From Cyprinodon diabolis (Eukaryota; Chordata; Actinopteri; Cyprinodontiformes; Cyprinodontidae), in the NCBI GenBank assembly GCA_030533445.1, contig CM060068.1, forward strand, positions 12,243,479 to 12,307,478: a DNA stretch of 64,000 nucleotides. The letters run 5' to 3'. The position numbers were made by a program, and so were the translations under genes. The notes beneath the pieces were generated by a model. It saw only the letters and a list, made by a program, of their open reading frames with translations, did no database searches and had not been told where the DNA came from. Of this stretch, positions 46,515-59,543 are shown piece after piece (position 1 is the first letter of the stretch; every line of letters begins with the position of its first letter).

Positions 46515-47245
46515 TCTATGGACAGAGATCTATAGCTGTTGACACAGTACAGTCCTCACCCTTTATGGAAGCATGGAGAGAAAAACTTTTTGAAGGAAAG
46601 TCATAAATATACCTTTTTTCAATTTCCACATGCCAGGTACAAAGTAACAAAGCAGAAAAAATCATGTCCTCAGGTTGGGGTTTGACACAAGACATTTGAC
46701 GACAAGTGTGATATGTGATAGAAATTGATACAAATTGCACAACTCCGAAAACACAGTCCCCACCATGAGGCATGGTGGCGTCAGCATTATAAAACTCCAG
46801 CCACAGAGGGGTTATGCCCTGAAACCTTTAGTTGTGATGAAAGGAAAAAAAATATTTTATCCAAGTGGACAAAGACACATGTGATTTGGCACAGCTGGAG
46901 TAGAAGAAGATCTTAGGGAAGTCCTAAATGAATTGGGAGCCAGAAGACATGAAGCTGTGGAAGAATGTTATCTTCCCACAGAACAACAAAACTGAACATT
47001 TTAATCACTTGTGTAAAGCTAGTGAAGAACTACTCTGAAAGAATTTCAACTGTATTTGCCAAGAAATATGAGTTTCGGATGCACCTAGCTTTGGTGAGTT
47101 TAAATGCATATCACAACCTATAGATTTAAATTTTTCTCTTAAAAGTCTGCATTTAATTTCACCGTCTTGCACTGCTTTGTGCCAGTCTATCGCACTAACT
47201 CTTAATCAAAACATAGGGCTGTGAATACTTTTGCAAGACACTGGA

Positions 47246-49330
47246 TGTGACACCTATGTGACTGAGCTTAGGGTAGCAGTTATTACTTTGTGAGGCTAGT
47301 TTATGTCTTTGCAGGTCAACATTTTTCTTTTTAGTTGTGAGTTTTCTTTGGCCTGCAAATATATTTAAAAGCTGTGTTTCAGGGAATGGGTTTAAAATGT
47401 CTCAAAGAAGAAAACACTAATGTAACCATCCTGCAGTATAATACCTCATGGGATTGTCTGTATATTGTGAGAGTGCCTATGTTTGTTTGTATCCTAATAA
47501 GAGCCACTCTGCACTTATTATTGTGCCTGTAAAGACTAGAGGTCAATTTTCCTCATTCCTGCATTGAATTGAAAACAGCTCAACAATAGATTCTCACTAA
47601 ACATCTTATGAACATAATTTGTTGGTAGAAAAGAAAAATAAATTAGGTTTCTGTGCAGTGTGAGATAAACAAAAAATACTGGTATTTGCTGGATACAATA
47701 AGCATTGATAGGTTTTTTGACCTCATTTTGAGAGGCTATGCTGGGATAGGTGGTTGGTTACGAAGACTTACAAAATTCTATTTATCTATTATTCCAACAG
47801 GTTTCCAGCAGTCCACGATCTGCTGCTTGTTTATTGGCTAAAGTGATGATATTTTAACTATTAGCTGGAGGTGAGGCTTTAAGTGAAATGTTTATATTGC
47901 ATAATTTTGGACTTGCAAATGATGCATCAAAGCTCATTAAGCTGAACAAAATTTGAATTCCCTAAAATTAATTTGACCTTTCAATTTATTGGGATTTTTT
48001 CTCTTGACTAGCTATAATATTCAGCTATATTTCTACACCTCTCTTTCACGTGTACAGAATAGAATAAACCAATATTTAGTTATGTACAGTACCACAATAA
48101 GTATTTTGGAGAAATGCAGCCTTTAATTTTTATTCATTCATATTTGTAAAAATTTATATTTGTAAAAATAAACTGCCATATTAAGATATAGTTAATTTAA
48201 ACAGCATCATTTTAGATAAGAAATGGTCTATTTTTACCATTGCAGAGGTTTTCATAATCTGCACTTTTTCACAAAATATACAAGTACGATTTAAGATTTT
48301 GAGAAGTGTTGTCTGGAATTGAAAATAATATATAAGCAAGTATTTTGACCAGGTTTCACGTGTTTCTTTTATTATGTTAATTTTTTTGGGGGGGGAATGT
48401 CTGAAAAGGAAAATATTTGTGTTTGGTCACCTTCACATATGGAAGCATATGACATTCACCAACGTAAAAAAACTGGACAGCTTATCTCATAAAAATCTCG
48501 TAATTATTATCTAAATATAGATTTAGATATACAGTAGATTGTGCTTGACAATTTACATACCCTTCCATTAAACACAGAAAAAGTTGCCAGTTAATGAGAT
48601 TAATTCATTTAATTTGTCCCTGTCAAATAAATAAATAAAATTAAATCCAGACCCTTCTTCATCATCCTGATTTTTTTATCAGTAAATAATTAGGTTAAAA
48701 AGAAAATGTCTACTCATATTTCAGATCACAATTAAATTTTGTGATCTGAGCTGAAACTTTCCAGCATCTTCATGAATTAGTCAATAAATGTGATGTGATG
48801 GGCACAGTACATGCAGTACAAGGCATCTAGCTCTGCTATCTTAAAACTTGTTCAGTATATAAGTATTGATTGCTACAAAAAAGCACCTCTTCGCATGAGT
48901 GGTCTTACTAAAGTGAAAACAGCTGACAGCCAAACTCTTGTTAGAGCAGAAGTGTTGAAGGCAGCTGAACTGCATAGTAGACAGAATGCTAAAGACAAGC
49001 AAACTTCAAGAGACCTGCTGAAGAAAAGCAATGTCTTGGAAAAGACTCACTTTAATGTCACTATTTCAACACAAATTTATGTATGTTTACCACCTAAAGC
49101 AAATGTGATATACAGTGTGAAACTGCACTTTTTCCACATTCATTTATGTTATAGACTTATTTCTAATCATACTAAAACATTTTCTTTCCTCAAAACTCTT
49201 CACAAAATACAGTCATTTTAGTATGAAAAAAGTTATGTTGAGATCTCTCCAAAATGATCAAAGATAGAACACTGAGAAATAACATTTAGATAAGTATCCA
49301 TTGCTTAATACTTGTTGCTACACCTTTGGC
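47246..49330. other. Unannotated intergenic DNA
   Basis: No recognisable domain was found. The longest plus frame, 48811-49221 (136 aa), is lysine- and serine-rich, has no family motif, and lies in AT-rich DNA without exon-like features. TACAGTAGATTGTGCTTGAC at about 48531 could be a degenerate Tc1-type end but has no partner. Confidence 0.35.
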
Positions 49331-49339
49331 ACCTCTTTT

Positions 49340-49675
49340 TGAAAGAGGCTCTAAGTTTAGGGCCTTTCTTTAGGGCTTTTCTGCCCAATTTTCTTTGCAG
49401 TAAATCCCAGGCTCCATCAGGCTGGATGGTAGACATCTGTGCACAGCCGTGTTCAGATCTCTCTAGACATGTCCAATCAAATTAAAGCCAATCTGATGCT
49501 TGGCCATTCCAGGATATTCTCATGTTTTAAAGCGACTCTTTTAAAATCCTGGCGGTGTGTTTCAAATCAATACTCCAATTTAATGTCAGGGGTGCTCTGT
49601 AGGAGGTTTTCAGCCAAGATCTCTGTATTTCCTCTATTGTTTTTGTCTTGCCAGTTCCTGTAACATAAACATCCC
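49340..49675 (-). mobile_element. Decayed Tc1-like internal fragment
   Basis: In minus orientation the blocks CAATTTTCTTTGCAGTAAAT, GGCCATTCCAGGATATTCTC and GTAGGAGGTTTTCAGCCAAG, followed by ATCTCTGTAT, follow the order of a common teleost Tc1-like transposase gene read backwards (TTCTTTGCAAAACAG..., GGCCATTCTAACA..., AGGTTTTCTTCTAAGATT...). The terminal repeats were not found and the frame is broken. Confidence 0.4.
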
Positions 49676-49689
49676 ATGTTCCGCTGTAG

Positions 49690-49800
49690 GGGAACAACCA
49701 GGGGTTAAGGGTCTTGCTCAGAAAGGCAGTCCTTGGGAGTGGACTTTGAACTTACAATCTCAGGATTCCAAGCCCTATGCCCTAACCACTCCCCACTTAT
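49690..49800. repeat. Retroposon-like fragment
   Basis: AGGGGTTAAGGGTCTTGCTC, CAGTCCTTGG and TGCCCTAACCACTCCCCAC follow the order of a widespread teleost retroposon (GGTTAAGGGCCTTGCTCA..., ...CTAACCACT). It is a short diverged piece, and I rely on remembered consensus. Confidence 0.3.
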
Positions 49801-49968
49801 CTCAGCAGGGTGGAGAAGTTTTATGCCTTTTACGCCTTTTGCCTTTTTTGAAGGAGTGGCTTTTTTTTGACAAATCTACCATAAATTTTCCAAAACAGTT
49901 AAGAAACATTCCACTGGACATTGTTTCCAAGTTTTATAAACTGTTACTGTAGGTTGTCACTAAGCTGT

Positions 49969-50699
49969 TGTTACTCCAGAACGTTATCCTCTCTCCACAG
50001 AAGAATGCTCAGAATCAGAGAGGCTGGTCAATCTGTTACCTCCTTGATTGTGGCTCTTCTTCCCTGAGGGGGCACCGCCAATCACTGGAAACTTTGGTTG
50101 GAGAAAAACACAGATTAGTGATCATGAGGATGATTATCCAAATTAGTCACTTACCTGGTTTAACAGTTCAGTCCATCTGCATAGAACGAGGTAGGATCCA
50201 GCTGGTTGGCTGCCAATGAGATGTGTCGAGTGCTGCCCACAGTGTCCCAGATGCTGCAGCCCTAGAGAACAGGCAGAAGTCTGACCCAGGTCAGGGAAAC
50301 AGATCAAAACTGGAGGGCTCAGAGATCAAGGAGTCCAGAGCCTGGTCAGGGATACCGATAAGAACAGGAACAGGCTGGTTCAGGATTCTAGGAGTCCACA
50401 GACAGTTCAGGCAGAACAGATGAAAACAGGCAGTCTCAGTGGTTGAGAGGCTGAAGAGGTCAGGATATCATGAACACTATGGAACGCAAAAAAGAAAACG
50501 CTCTCTCCACTGAGACCGAACAGGAACAGATGCACTCAATAGATGAGAGACAGATCAGGAAAATCAGTGGCTGAGACCTAGCTGTATAAATAGAAGCAGC
50601 AGCAGCTGGATTAGATGAGCAGTAATGAAAAAACGGGCAGAGTAAGACAGGTGAATGGAGTGAGCAATTAGGCCCGCTATCAGTGCCAAGATAATGACA
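49969..50699 (-). mobile_element. LTR fragment (family B)
   Basis: On the minus strand it starts TGTCATTATCTTGGCACTGA and shows TATTTATACAGCTAGG (TATA-like) and the AACCAGGTAAGTGACTAATT block shared with 40156-40881 and 56152-56805. Its 3' end is uncertain (about 49969). No target duplication was confirmed. Confidence 0.55.
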
Positions 50700-50705
50700 C
50701 TTTGT

Positions 50706-51190
50706 TTATAGCTGGAGCTTGGCCTGTTTTCAGTGTAGTCCCATTACTCTTACTGTGACTAACTGTGTGTGCTTTCTTTCATCCTCTGACACGGGAGCTG
50801 GCTTGGAGCTCATCTGCCTGGCTGTGTGTTTCCAGGAAGGGGCCACCAGGAAGGAAACACCTTTTGTGTTTCTGCTTCTTTCTGTATGTCTGCTTCTGTC
50901 TCCTTGAACCACTAGCCTCAATAGATGGCCGCTCACACTGAACCTGGTTCTGCTGGAGGTTTCTTCCTGTTAAAATGGATTTTTCCTCTTTACTGTCGCT
51001 AAAAGCATGCTCGATGTGAGGGATTTCTTTCGTGTCAATGAGTCGATGCAATCAGCTGGTTTTCCTTAGAAAGCTTTTAACCAATCTGACCGTGTAATCT
51101 GGTTGAATTGTCTGTGTAAAGTGCCTTGAGAGGACGTGTGTTGTGAGTTTGCAAATTATAAAAGAACTGAATTGAATTGAAACTGAATTA
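50706..51190 (+). repeat. Teleost retroposon with (TTGAA)n tail
   Basis: CTGGTTCTGCTGGAGGTTTC, TTCCTGTTAAAATGG, AAGTGCCTTGAGAGGACGTG and the tail GAACTGAATTGAATTGAAAC form, in order, the 3' half of a very common teleost retroposon. The segment to the left (50706-50930) may belong to the same unit, but this is unconfirmed. No coding frame. Confidence 0.5.
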
Positions 51191-51194
51191 AAGT

Positions 51195-51530
51195 GTTTAA
51201 TTAAACAGCATTTTCTCTCCTATAGGGAGACTGGAGCAGTCAGAAGGTTGAATGATGCTCGACCCTGCCTTTAAGCGTTAATTGTACGGTCTCACAGTCT
51301 CCCTTGACATGAAGCGGAATATTGCAACAGGGAGCAATGGACTGTGTCATTTTAATGTCCAATTTCAGCTTGAGCTCAGACCTCCTGCCAACCAAATCAA
51401 TTGCTTTTTACTGCCGGGCATTTGTTGATGAGCCATATTACAAAGAAGAAGCAATAAGCCTTAATCAGGAACTCATTGCTCTCCTATTGGGAATATTAAG
51501 ACATCTAGTGTGTAGATTAGATACTTAGCT
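51195..51530. other. Candidate conserved non-coding element
   Basis: A high-complexity block (for example TTTAAGCGTTAATTGTACGG and GCAATAAGCCTTAATCAGGA) directly after the retroposon tail, without repeats or domain-bearing frames. It resembles vertebrate conserved non-coding sequence in composition and TAAT content only. Confidence 0.2.
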
Positions 51531-52520
51531 CTGGAATTCAGTCTAATACCTTTGTTTCTAACAAAGACAGCTAAAGTAATTAGCACCTTCCCATAGCTAA
51601 TAAGAAGTATTTTCTATATAACGATACTATATACTGTACCAAGGGGGAAAATGTAAGATTTGTAGCTACAGTACATGGAATGTTCTCAATAAAAAAAAGT
51701 CAAATAACTATTAAAAAGCCAGTTGTGCTTTCACACTAGACAATTATAACTTATGTTGTTTCACAAATGGAAATAGTGATGCAAGATGATCACAGCATTT
51801 ATGCCCGCCTGACTACATGCACTGCAATATGCATTCTGACAGACACTGATGTAGACTATCTGATGAGACAAAACAAACGAGATACTCCAAAGTTGATTTC
51901 AAGCTGTGCAAAGCTGCATCTCATCCAGGGCAAAATAACCTCAGAACAAAGATCTCAGATTAGCCAAGTTCATTTTAATTAGATTGTTTGTTTTAATTAG
52001 AGTGATGGTCCAAAAATTACTGTTTCACAAAAACAATCTAAGTAATAGAGAATATGGTGTGGGGTTGAGAGGGGGTTGGGGGGTAATTAAACAGTCTGGC
52101 TACTTAATTTCTTAGATAACAAGACATTGAAAAGAGCAGAGCAAGACAATCAAGGCAACATAATAATGATGAATTTCTACTTTCTATTACTTCTCTCATC
52201 TTTTACAACCCATATAACAACCCACCCTTATAAAATAAGGACATATCAAATTGATGTGAATGAAGATGTATACTAGCAATGGCCTTTGCATGCATGTATT
52301 CCAAATTTGTGTTTAATTTTATTAATTAATCACAGACCTAATTGTAATTCTTTGGCACTTTGTCATAGAATAACAAAGCAATGTGATGCAGAAGGAATAA
52401 AATACATGTTTTTTTTATTTTAGAAACACAAATATGAAGGCTTTGGTGTGCATGTGTTCAGCCATCAAAAAACATGCTCAAATTAGAACCTATTTTGTGG
52501 TTGCCATGACCCATGACTGA
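51531..52520. other. Unannotated AT-rich intergenic DNA
   Basis: Nothing recognised. Confidence 0.4.
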
Positions 52521-52529
52521 GAATTTACA

Positions 52530-52700
52530 CAGACGTGTGTTCAGAATTGTGTAAGATCCATAGATTGATTTAGGTCTGGACATTTGTTAGGCCATTATAA
52601 CATTAATTAACATAATCTAAACAGTCTTACTAGCTTTATGTTCAAGGTAGTTGTTATAGTGGGAGGTAAAACTGAAATCTAAGGCCTTTTGTAACCACTA
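52530..52700 (-). mobile_element. Short Tc1-like fragment
   Basis: TTGATTTAGGTCTGGACATT, GGCCATTATAACATTAATTA and AATCTAAACAG resemble the reverse of a common Tc1-like transposase gene (GATTTAGGTCTGGACTTTG...GGCCATTCTAACA...). Ends and frame are lost. Confidence 0.3.
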
Positions 52701-53780
52701 ATACACCCCTTACCCACTGGCCGAAAAACCTGTTTTAAGCTGGGAACAATTCACTTTTAGTGGCAGTGGGGAACAGCTCACCGAGGCCTGTCTATCCAGG
52801 TCAAGTAATTCGGCAAGTGACCCGTGTTAAAAATGCCTCTGACAGGGATGCTGTGGGAACACCAAACCTGTGTGGACTGGCTAAGTTACATGATACAAAA
52901 GAGCGCAACATACGGATGTCAACACACCATTGCAGTTGCATCTGATCTATCAAGCCGAAACAACTCTCCTTACATTTGATAAACATGGCTCAGGTTTGGT
53001 GAGAGAGATTCAGACACATAAATGAGTGAAACAACAAAGCACACTTACTACACCCTGGCTTTGCCAATGGAGAGTAAAAGGCCGATTGTTAGCGGGTCAA
53101 TCCATGTTTAAAAATCATGCCTTAATCCATTATTTTCAATGTAAAGAGTCAATAGGTTTCCTTTCATAATTGACTTGTAGTAGTTGGCTGATGTCTTAAA
53201 CCAAATTCAAAAGTGTATGTATGAACAGAGCATATCTTAAAAGATGAGGCACAGTAATACGCATTTTCAATTAACTATACAGTATGCAAAGTAATTTTCC
53301 AAATCTGACACTCAACTGCAGCTGCAGTATTTTCGTAACACTTAAGCACTTCTTTTAGCATTTCTGAAAGTCAGGTGCAATAACATACAATAGAAACAGA
53401 TCAATCGGTGGTCATATACATATATACATATATATACGACATTTGCCATAAAATATTTTCATCATTTTATGTTTACCTTTTGTTTGTCACACTTTTAGCT
53501 AGGATACCTATGTGAAATGGTACTAAACATACTACATAGTATAATTTTTTTAAATCACATTATTATGTTAATTATTAGATCCAGCTTATTGGCTAAGAAC
53601 CATTTTTTTCTTTACTCACCATGTTCAATCTGTCAGTACCACAGACATTTTTATGGATTGGCACAGAAACAGCTTGCACATGTTAAGATGTGAGCAACAA
53701 TCTTTGTTTTTGCAGCAATCTGATTCAGAAGTTAACTTGCAGGAGAGGGGTAGTTGAAGACCAGGCTTAAGAACCAATGC
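52701..53780. other. Unannotated intergenic DNA
   Basis: No coding domain was recognised. About 52750-52990 is of higher complexity but unassigned. Confidence 0.35.
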
Positions 53781-53788
53781 TCTAGATT

Positions 53789-54130
53789 AGGTGTCACCAG
53801 CCTTTTTAAGGCCGAGGTCTAGTTCTGGGGTGAATAAGTCATAGAGCTACCAATACTTATCTACAGTATGAACCGGAGGAGTGAGTGTTCACCTTAACTT
53901 CATACATAATAAATATTTTTATTATTTCTTTTAATTTCTAATTTTCTTTTAGATAATGTAATTTTGAAATCTCTAAATACTTTAATGTTCTACTGTATAT
54001 GTTTAATTTGGTTAAAAGACAACAACGGAATAAAATCAAATTTAAAATTTAGCCCACAGGTGACTTGTTCTGGTTTCAGAGGACACTAAGGGCACCCTTT
54101 GTGGTCCTTGGGGGCCCCTTGTTACATCTG
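53789..54130. mobile_element. Possible hAT-type remnant
   Basis: GCTCTAGATTAGGTGTCACC resembles a TCTAGA target followed by a CAGGTGTC-like tip, and the right side has GGACACTAAGGGCACCCTTT. The arms do not pair convincingly, so this is a weak call. Confidence 0.2.
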
Positions 54131-56150
54131 CTCCAGATTATACCTTTTAATGAATAATGTATTACATGTAGTCCATACAACTGACTAGAATGCACTGACA
54201 ACTGCCAAGCAGCCTTCATTACCTAAGCAACAGAAGTCTCTGTACTTTTCCTGCATTCTTATCCTGCCTTTGCCTTTCTCTTGTGCTGGCTTCCCACTGA
54301 CTTCCGCATTCACTCCATCAATTGCTAAGTGTACTGTAGGCACAATACAGATCCATGTATGATCAATTCATACATCAACAACCCCTGTCTTATTTTTATA
54401 GGCACAAGAGCTGCTTTTTACTATTTTCTGTTTTTTAAGAAACTGACACATTTAGATTCATATGTCAAAAATAGACTTGGGCGGTTTCTCTAATGGATGA
54501 CAGAGGACAGCTCTCTGTCAAGCTGTAGCACCATAGAGTCAGTCAAAATTACAACACTGACTAGAATGGCTCTATTTTATAATGTAGTTTGTTGATATGT
54601 CATTATTAAGCTCCTGTATCAAGAGAGATGAAGTTGGATTAAGCTTTTTTTTCAGCCGCTAACTGAAATAATGCAGCTTTAAGAAGTCTGGATATGGAAT
54701 GAAAAAATATCAGTCAGTTAATTGTTTCTTCTTGGTGCCTTTACACCGAATGTAAATTCAAGAAAAGTTTTTGAGATGTTGCTCACTTGACATTTCGCCA
54801 TGTAGGCTGGATCACTAACTTACGTTTCAGGGATGGATCACTGTATAGCAGAGGTAGGGCAAGGAAGCATTGCAATGATACAATGATCTTGGTAAGCAGA
54901 CCACTACTGGAAGGCTAACCAGTGTTTCAGATGCTTCTCAACTATTTTCCTTATATGTTTTACCTTAGGGCGTTTTTCTGAAATCTTTTTAGCCTACCTC
55001 ATATAGTCAGATAGATTCTATAAAGTGATTTCTTGATTCTGCATGTCAGCAAAAATCAGGTCGGGGTATGATTGGTATAATTTAACCCAGAACCTCAGGC
55101 ATTCACGCTTGCTCAAATTAAGGGAACATATTTTGTGTTTTTATTATTTTATTTTTTCATGAGGCAAGTTTGTTTTTCACAGATTGTTTCCTTAGAATAA
55201 ACAAAACAATCTAAAATATTACTTTCATATTTGTTTCAATGACTGCTGTAGATATGGATATGAAGATGGATGGAGGGATGGATGGATGGAAAATCATCTT
55301 AAAACCTTTAAGGCAGTACATGAAGTGAAAAAAGAAATCTTGTAAGGGCACATACACTTCTTCATGACACAGTATTTTTAAATAGCTGTTTCTTTAATTG
55401 ATTGAATCCCCCCTGAATTCCGCCATTAAAAGTGTTACAATACTGAAGGATTTTTCATCAATATCTGGGTTATGGGTACCAGAATCAGCTCGTGATGTAT
55501 GTATTATCTTGGGAATGGAGTCTATTCTACTGTGTCAAATTGCTACTGCACTCACATTTAAACAGAAAAGACAACCCACACTCATTGTTGGAAAATGGGG
55601 ACTAAGAAAAAATGTATTACCCAAGATCATTGTTGAAAAAGAAATGTCTCCATGGATTTTCTAAAATGTTTTGTCCTGTGGTGCATTTTACTGGTCATTA
55701 AGTAATTAAGCAGTATTTCTCCATTTGTTATTTCTAGAATAATATTTTAATGGCTCTAAGAAGAGCAAACTACCTGACAGCTGGTAAAAGTCTAATTTAA
55801 AATTTAAAATGGATTGCTTGTTGAATTGAATATAATAATATGTTGGTTTTAGGTCAAGTTACTGTCATGGTAAATCTCTTTACATCTCAGTTTAGTTTGT
55901 TCATATTTCACCAATTTACAACAAATACAATTTCAAGACATTCCAATCGAAGAAAAAAATAGTTTCATTCTAAACTCTAAAACTAAAATTTATCCATCAG
56001 GTCACAGGAGGTAAGCCAGAGAGAAAAGTACTAATACTTAAAAAGGTAATGGTAGTAATAATACTTAATGATACTTAAAATATTCACAAAAGCATTAAAG
56101 GATAGGATCTCTTTTATTAGAATATTGTGGAAAAAATGTGTCAGTGGCTT
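54131..56150. other. Unannotated intergenic DNA
   Basis: Nothing recognised except a short (GGAT)n tract at about 55265-55290. The 88-codon plus frame at 55398-55664 has no motif. Confidence 0.35.
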
Positions 56151-56151
56151 A

Positions 56152-56805
56152 GAGCATAGGACCCAGAATTGAAGCAGACAGATCAGGGTACTTACAAAAC
56201 AAGTGTTTATTAAATAAATAAGCATGTGGGTGCTAGTCAGCAGGGACAGGTTATTCTGTAGAGATGGGCACTTAGGTTATATAATTTAGACGGGAAATGA
56301 TAATGAGCGTGTGAGTCACTAACCTGGTAAAGCTCAGTCTGAGCCCAGAAGACGGAGTAAAGACTGGAGGAATTGTGCTTCCCGGGTTCCAGGAGAGAAG
56401 CAGAATAGCTACGAGCAGAAACCAGAGAACGTAAAATAGTAGAAGAACCTGGAGGGATATTCCGAAAGCAGAGTTGAGCAGGAAAAACTTTCCAGGCCAG
56501 AAGATCAGAAGTCCAAAGCCGGGTTCAGATGACAGATCCAAGGTCATTAGCAGGTAGAATCCAGGTAATGATGCGAAAACATATCAAGCAACAGAGCAGA
56601 ACAGGGGCAACCAAAACTCAGGAATCGAGGGACAGAAAATAGTCAGAATACTGTAATGTAATAAAAAACTCTCAGATAGCTAGAAAACTTTCACACTCGG
56701 CTCGAATAATCTGGCACCAATGGCTGAAAATAGGCGGCTTAAATAGAAAGCAGGAGCAGGTGAATCTAATGAATGAGAATGAGCACTGAGCTAAGCAGCT
56801 AGGAG
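56152..56805 (-). mobile_element. LTR fragment (family B), truncated
   Basis: It shares GAGTCACTAACCTGGTAAAG, ATGATAATGAGCGTGTGAG and AATAATCTGGCACCAATGGC with the LTR at 40156-40881, in the same orientation. AATAAACACTTG lies near its 3' end (plus-strand about 56200). The first roughly 40 bp of the LTR (TGTTATGATC...) are missing on the right, and no target duplication was found. Confidence 0.55.
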
Positions 56806-59540
56806 AAAATACCTAATTCTTGCTTTACTTTCTAACTCTAAATTCAAGCATCTATCATTGCTTTTTTAAAAGGCATTAGAGTTTTGGTATGGCCTAATCA
56901 GACTCCACACCTCTGTCTAGCTGCTCATATTTGGAGTCCTCCAAAGCAAATACCCAGACCAGATGTTCAACACTAACAGAAACCCTGGACAACAGATTAA
57001 TGCTAAACTTGGATCAACATTTAGAAAAGGATTTAGCAGATGATTAACTTAATGCTTTGTACTTTCATACAACCAGACTTTTGTACTTTTTTGTACACTA
57101 CTTTGAGAGAGCACATATGACATGTCTGCTGAGACTGCTGCTTGATCCTGCATAAAGCTGAAGACAAAGAGTTGGAGTAGAAATATGGGCCCAAGGCATT
57201 CTTAGAGACTTATTATAATGTGTTTAAATTTCTAGTTTAATTTTTAACTATTTGTGAGAAATATGCTTTAAAAAAATAAGGTCTTGTCAGGGTTATTTGT
57301 TTTAAATTCAATTTTTATGACTTCTACATTGCCCAAAGATAGAGATGAAAAGAGCAATTTGATATATATTGGATATTAATTATGTCAGATATGTATGCAA
57401 TCAGCTGGACATTAAAGTCCAAGCAAGTCGTATTCATTCAGCAGAACATTTAGGGCATGAGTTGCTCAATATCATAAGAGCTCATCTACAAAAAATATGT
57501 TTGCTTCAATTTTATTAATGTCTGGCAATGTTCCAGTCAATAGGCCATAAAAATGAGAGATATAAAGTTTCCTGTTCCATACTTGTACTTAGCGGAAAAA
57601 TGCCCAGCCTGCTTTTATCCATGAAGGTTCACTTCCCTACATGCAAGTTATTTTAGGAAGGAGGCAGAAGAGGTTTACGGGTTAATTGCTTTGACAAAAA
57701 TTTTCACCTGATAGAACCTGAGGGTTAAAATTCAGCAGGACCCATGTTTTTTTTGTTTTTTTTTTACACTTTTTGTAAATTTAGGTATTACAAATCTGTT
57801 CATATCTGTGATTTATTTTATAACCTTCTGCTATCTCCAATAGTATAAAAAAGTAGAAGTTAGGTGAAATTAAAAAAGGAAAACGTGCAGAAAACGCATC
57901 ATATTTAAATCTTATTGAATTCATGTCGTAAAAGAATATAGCATTGAGACAAACTTAACATATGATAATATTGGCAATAATAATTTGTTAAAATCATGAA
58001 AAAGTCCTACAGGGAATACATGACTGTTTTTTCAGTGTTGATTAGTTATCTTAAAGTCTAAACAGTAAAGTCTAAGATGTTCAGAAAAAATATAAAAAAA
58101 ATAAACCACAATAATTATACTGTATGAAGGCCTAATACTTTCTGTTATTTATACAGGAGGACATCCATCAAAACACTAGAAGAGTCTATGTCCCCTTTTG
58201 AAGGATGGACATTCTACTGTCATTTAATTTCCTTCATCGGTTCAAGGTAAAGGGATTTGCATTAGAGTATTTTTCTTGGATTTCACACAATGGTCTAAAA
58301 CAAAGACACTGATAGTAGTAAAATAAAGGAAAAATGTGCCTGTTTTTTTTTTCTTGTTTTTCTTGTACAAACAAAAATGTAAAGAGCATGCTGTGTATTG
58401 GTAATTAACCTCACAGTAGTCAGAATATGATGCACTTTCTTAGCAACATAAGAGATGTCCATCAACTTAATACAATAAAGACAAACTCATTATTTTCAGA
58501 ACCAACCTCATAAAGTTAAATATGAATCAAAACAGATAAATGTAAATAGCCTGAAAACAAAAGACCATACAAGAAATCTTTGTTTCATTATAACTTAGAT
58601 ATTGTCTAGTAAAATATCCGAAATGTAACAAACATTACCAGCAAAATGAAGAACTTTGAGCCTGGAAGAGTATGAAATTTCAAAATGGAAAATTTTGAAG
58701 GAGTTCTGGATATATTGAAGCACATCACTGAAGTTCTCAAAATGTGTTTCAGGAGGACAAAGACATACACAATGATTCATACACCTCCTTTCAGCTTGGA
58801 GAAGAAAACCTCCCCCACAGAGTTTCTATGCAATGTTTTTGGATTTTTTGATACTGTATGTGCTTACAGAATGTGAGTGTTTAAACTGCTCAGACCTCTT
58901 GAGGACATTTTAGATGGATATGAGAAGAAAGATTGGTTTTAATAAAGTGAAATGGGTCAAGTATTAAAGAATAGGAGATTTAAATCTTTTTGATGGCCAA
59001 AGGTAGTCTAATGGGAGCGAACTGCCTGTTTTTTTTTTTGGTTTTACTGCAGTAGAAAGAGGTTTTTCAAAAGGAAAAGATTGCTTTGAGGACATCATTT
59101 TCTTCATTGTTTTTTGTAGAATAAGAACAGGGTTTATTGTAGTACACAGAGAAGAAACTCTCATCAGCAGTTACTCACACTGACAGGCGACAGAATTAAT
59201 TCCACTCCTTGAAGAAAATGACACTGCTCATTCTTTTCTACCAGCACAATTACTTGGAATATAATTAAGTACAACCTGACATTTTTAAAGCAACATATCC
59301 ACAGTGTCACTGTAGCTTTTATAAAATTGATTTTGACTGTAAGATTAAAATTAGCTCTATATTAAGAAAAATATAAAAGGCAGTGTGTATAGCTGAATAT
59401 GTGAATGTTATCAGAATGGTGCTCTACAGCGTTGTGCATTTATACCAACTACAGGCTATATATTATGTAACTAGAACTGGAAGTTCAAATCACGGCTGCC
59501 AATGTATTATCTTTATTTTTTAATTAAATGATTATGACTA
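56806..59540. other. Unannotated AT-rich intergenic DNA
   Basis: No coding domain or element ends were recognised. A C/T-poor, A/T-rich stretch dominates 57700-58600. Confidence 0.4.
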
Positions 59541-59543
59541 ATT

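Larger units (their letters stand above)
46035..47245 (+). mobile_element. Decayed Tc1-like transposon with nested insertions
   Basis: The left end TACAGATCCTTGCAAAGAAT and the right end (ATACTTTTGCAAGACACTGG, reverse TCCAGTGTCTTGCAAAAGTA) are diverged inverted repeats of the common TACAGTGCCTTGCAAAAGTA type. The interior retains a plus-strand trace of transposase (VPTMRHGGVSII at about 46756-46793, comparable to the HGGGSIMVWG box of Tc1 proteins) and a typical tail near 47178 (TTTGTGCCAGTCTATCGCAC). A (TA)n tract at 46075-46151 and a hAT-type miniature element at 46297-46506 lie inside. The gene is destroyed. Confidence 0.65.

Noticed and set aside
48531..48570. Tc1-type terminal repeat
   Set aside because: TACAGTAGATTGTGCTTGAC followed by TTTACATAC recalls such ends, but no inverted partner was found downstream.
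48811..49221. 136-codon plus-strand open frame
   Set aside because: It has no recognisable motif, lies in AT-rich DNA, has no splice or promoter context, and its length is within reach of chance in 64 kb.
53789..54130. hAT element with a TCTAGA target
   Set aside because: Kept only as a low-confidence feature: the left tip looks right, but no inverted right tip or duplicated 8-mer was found.
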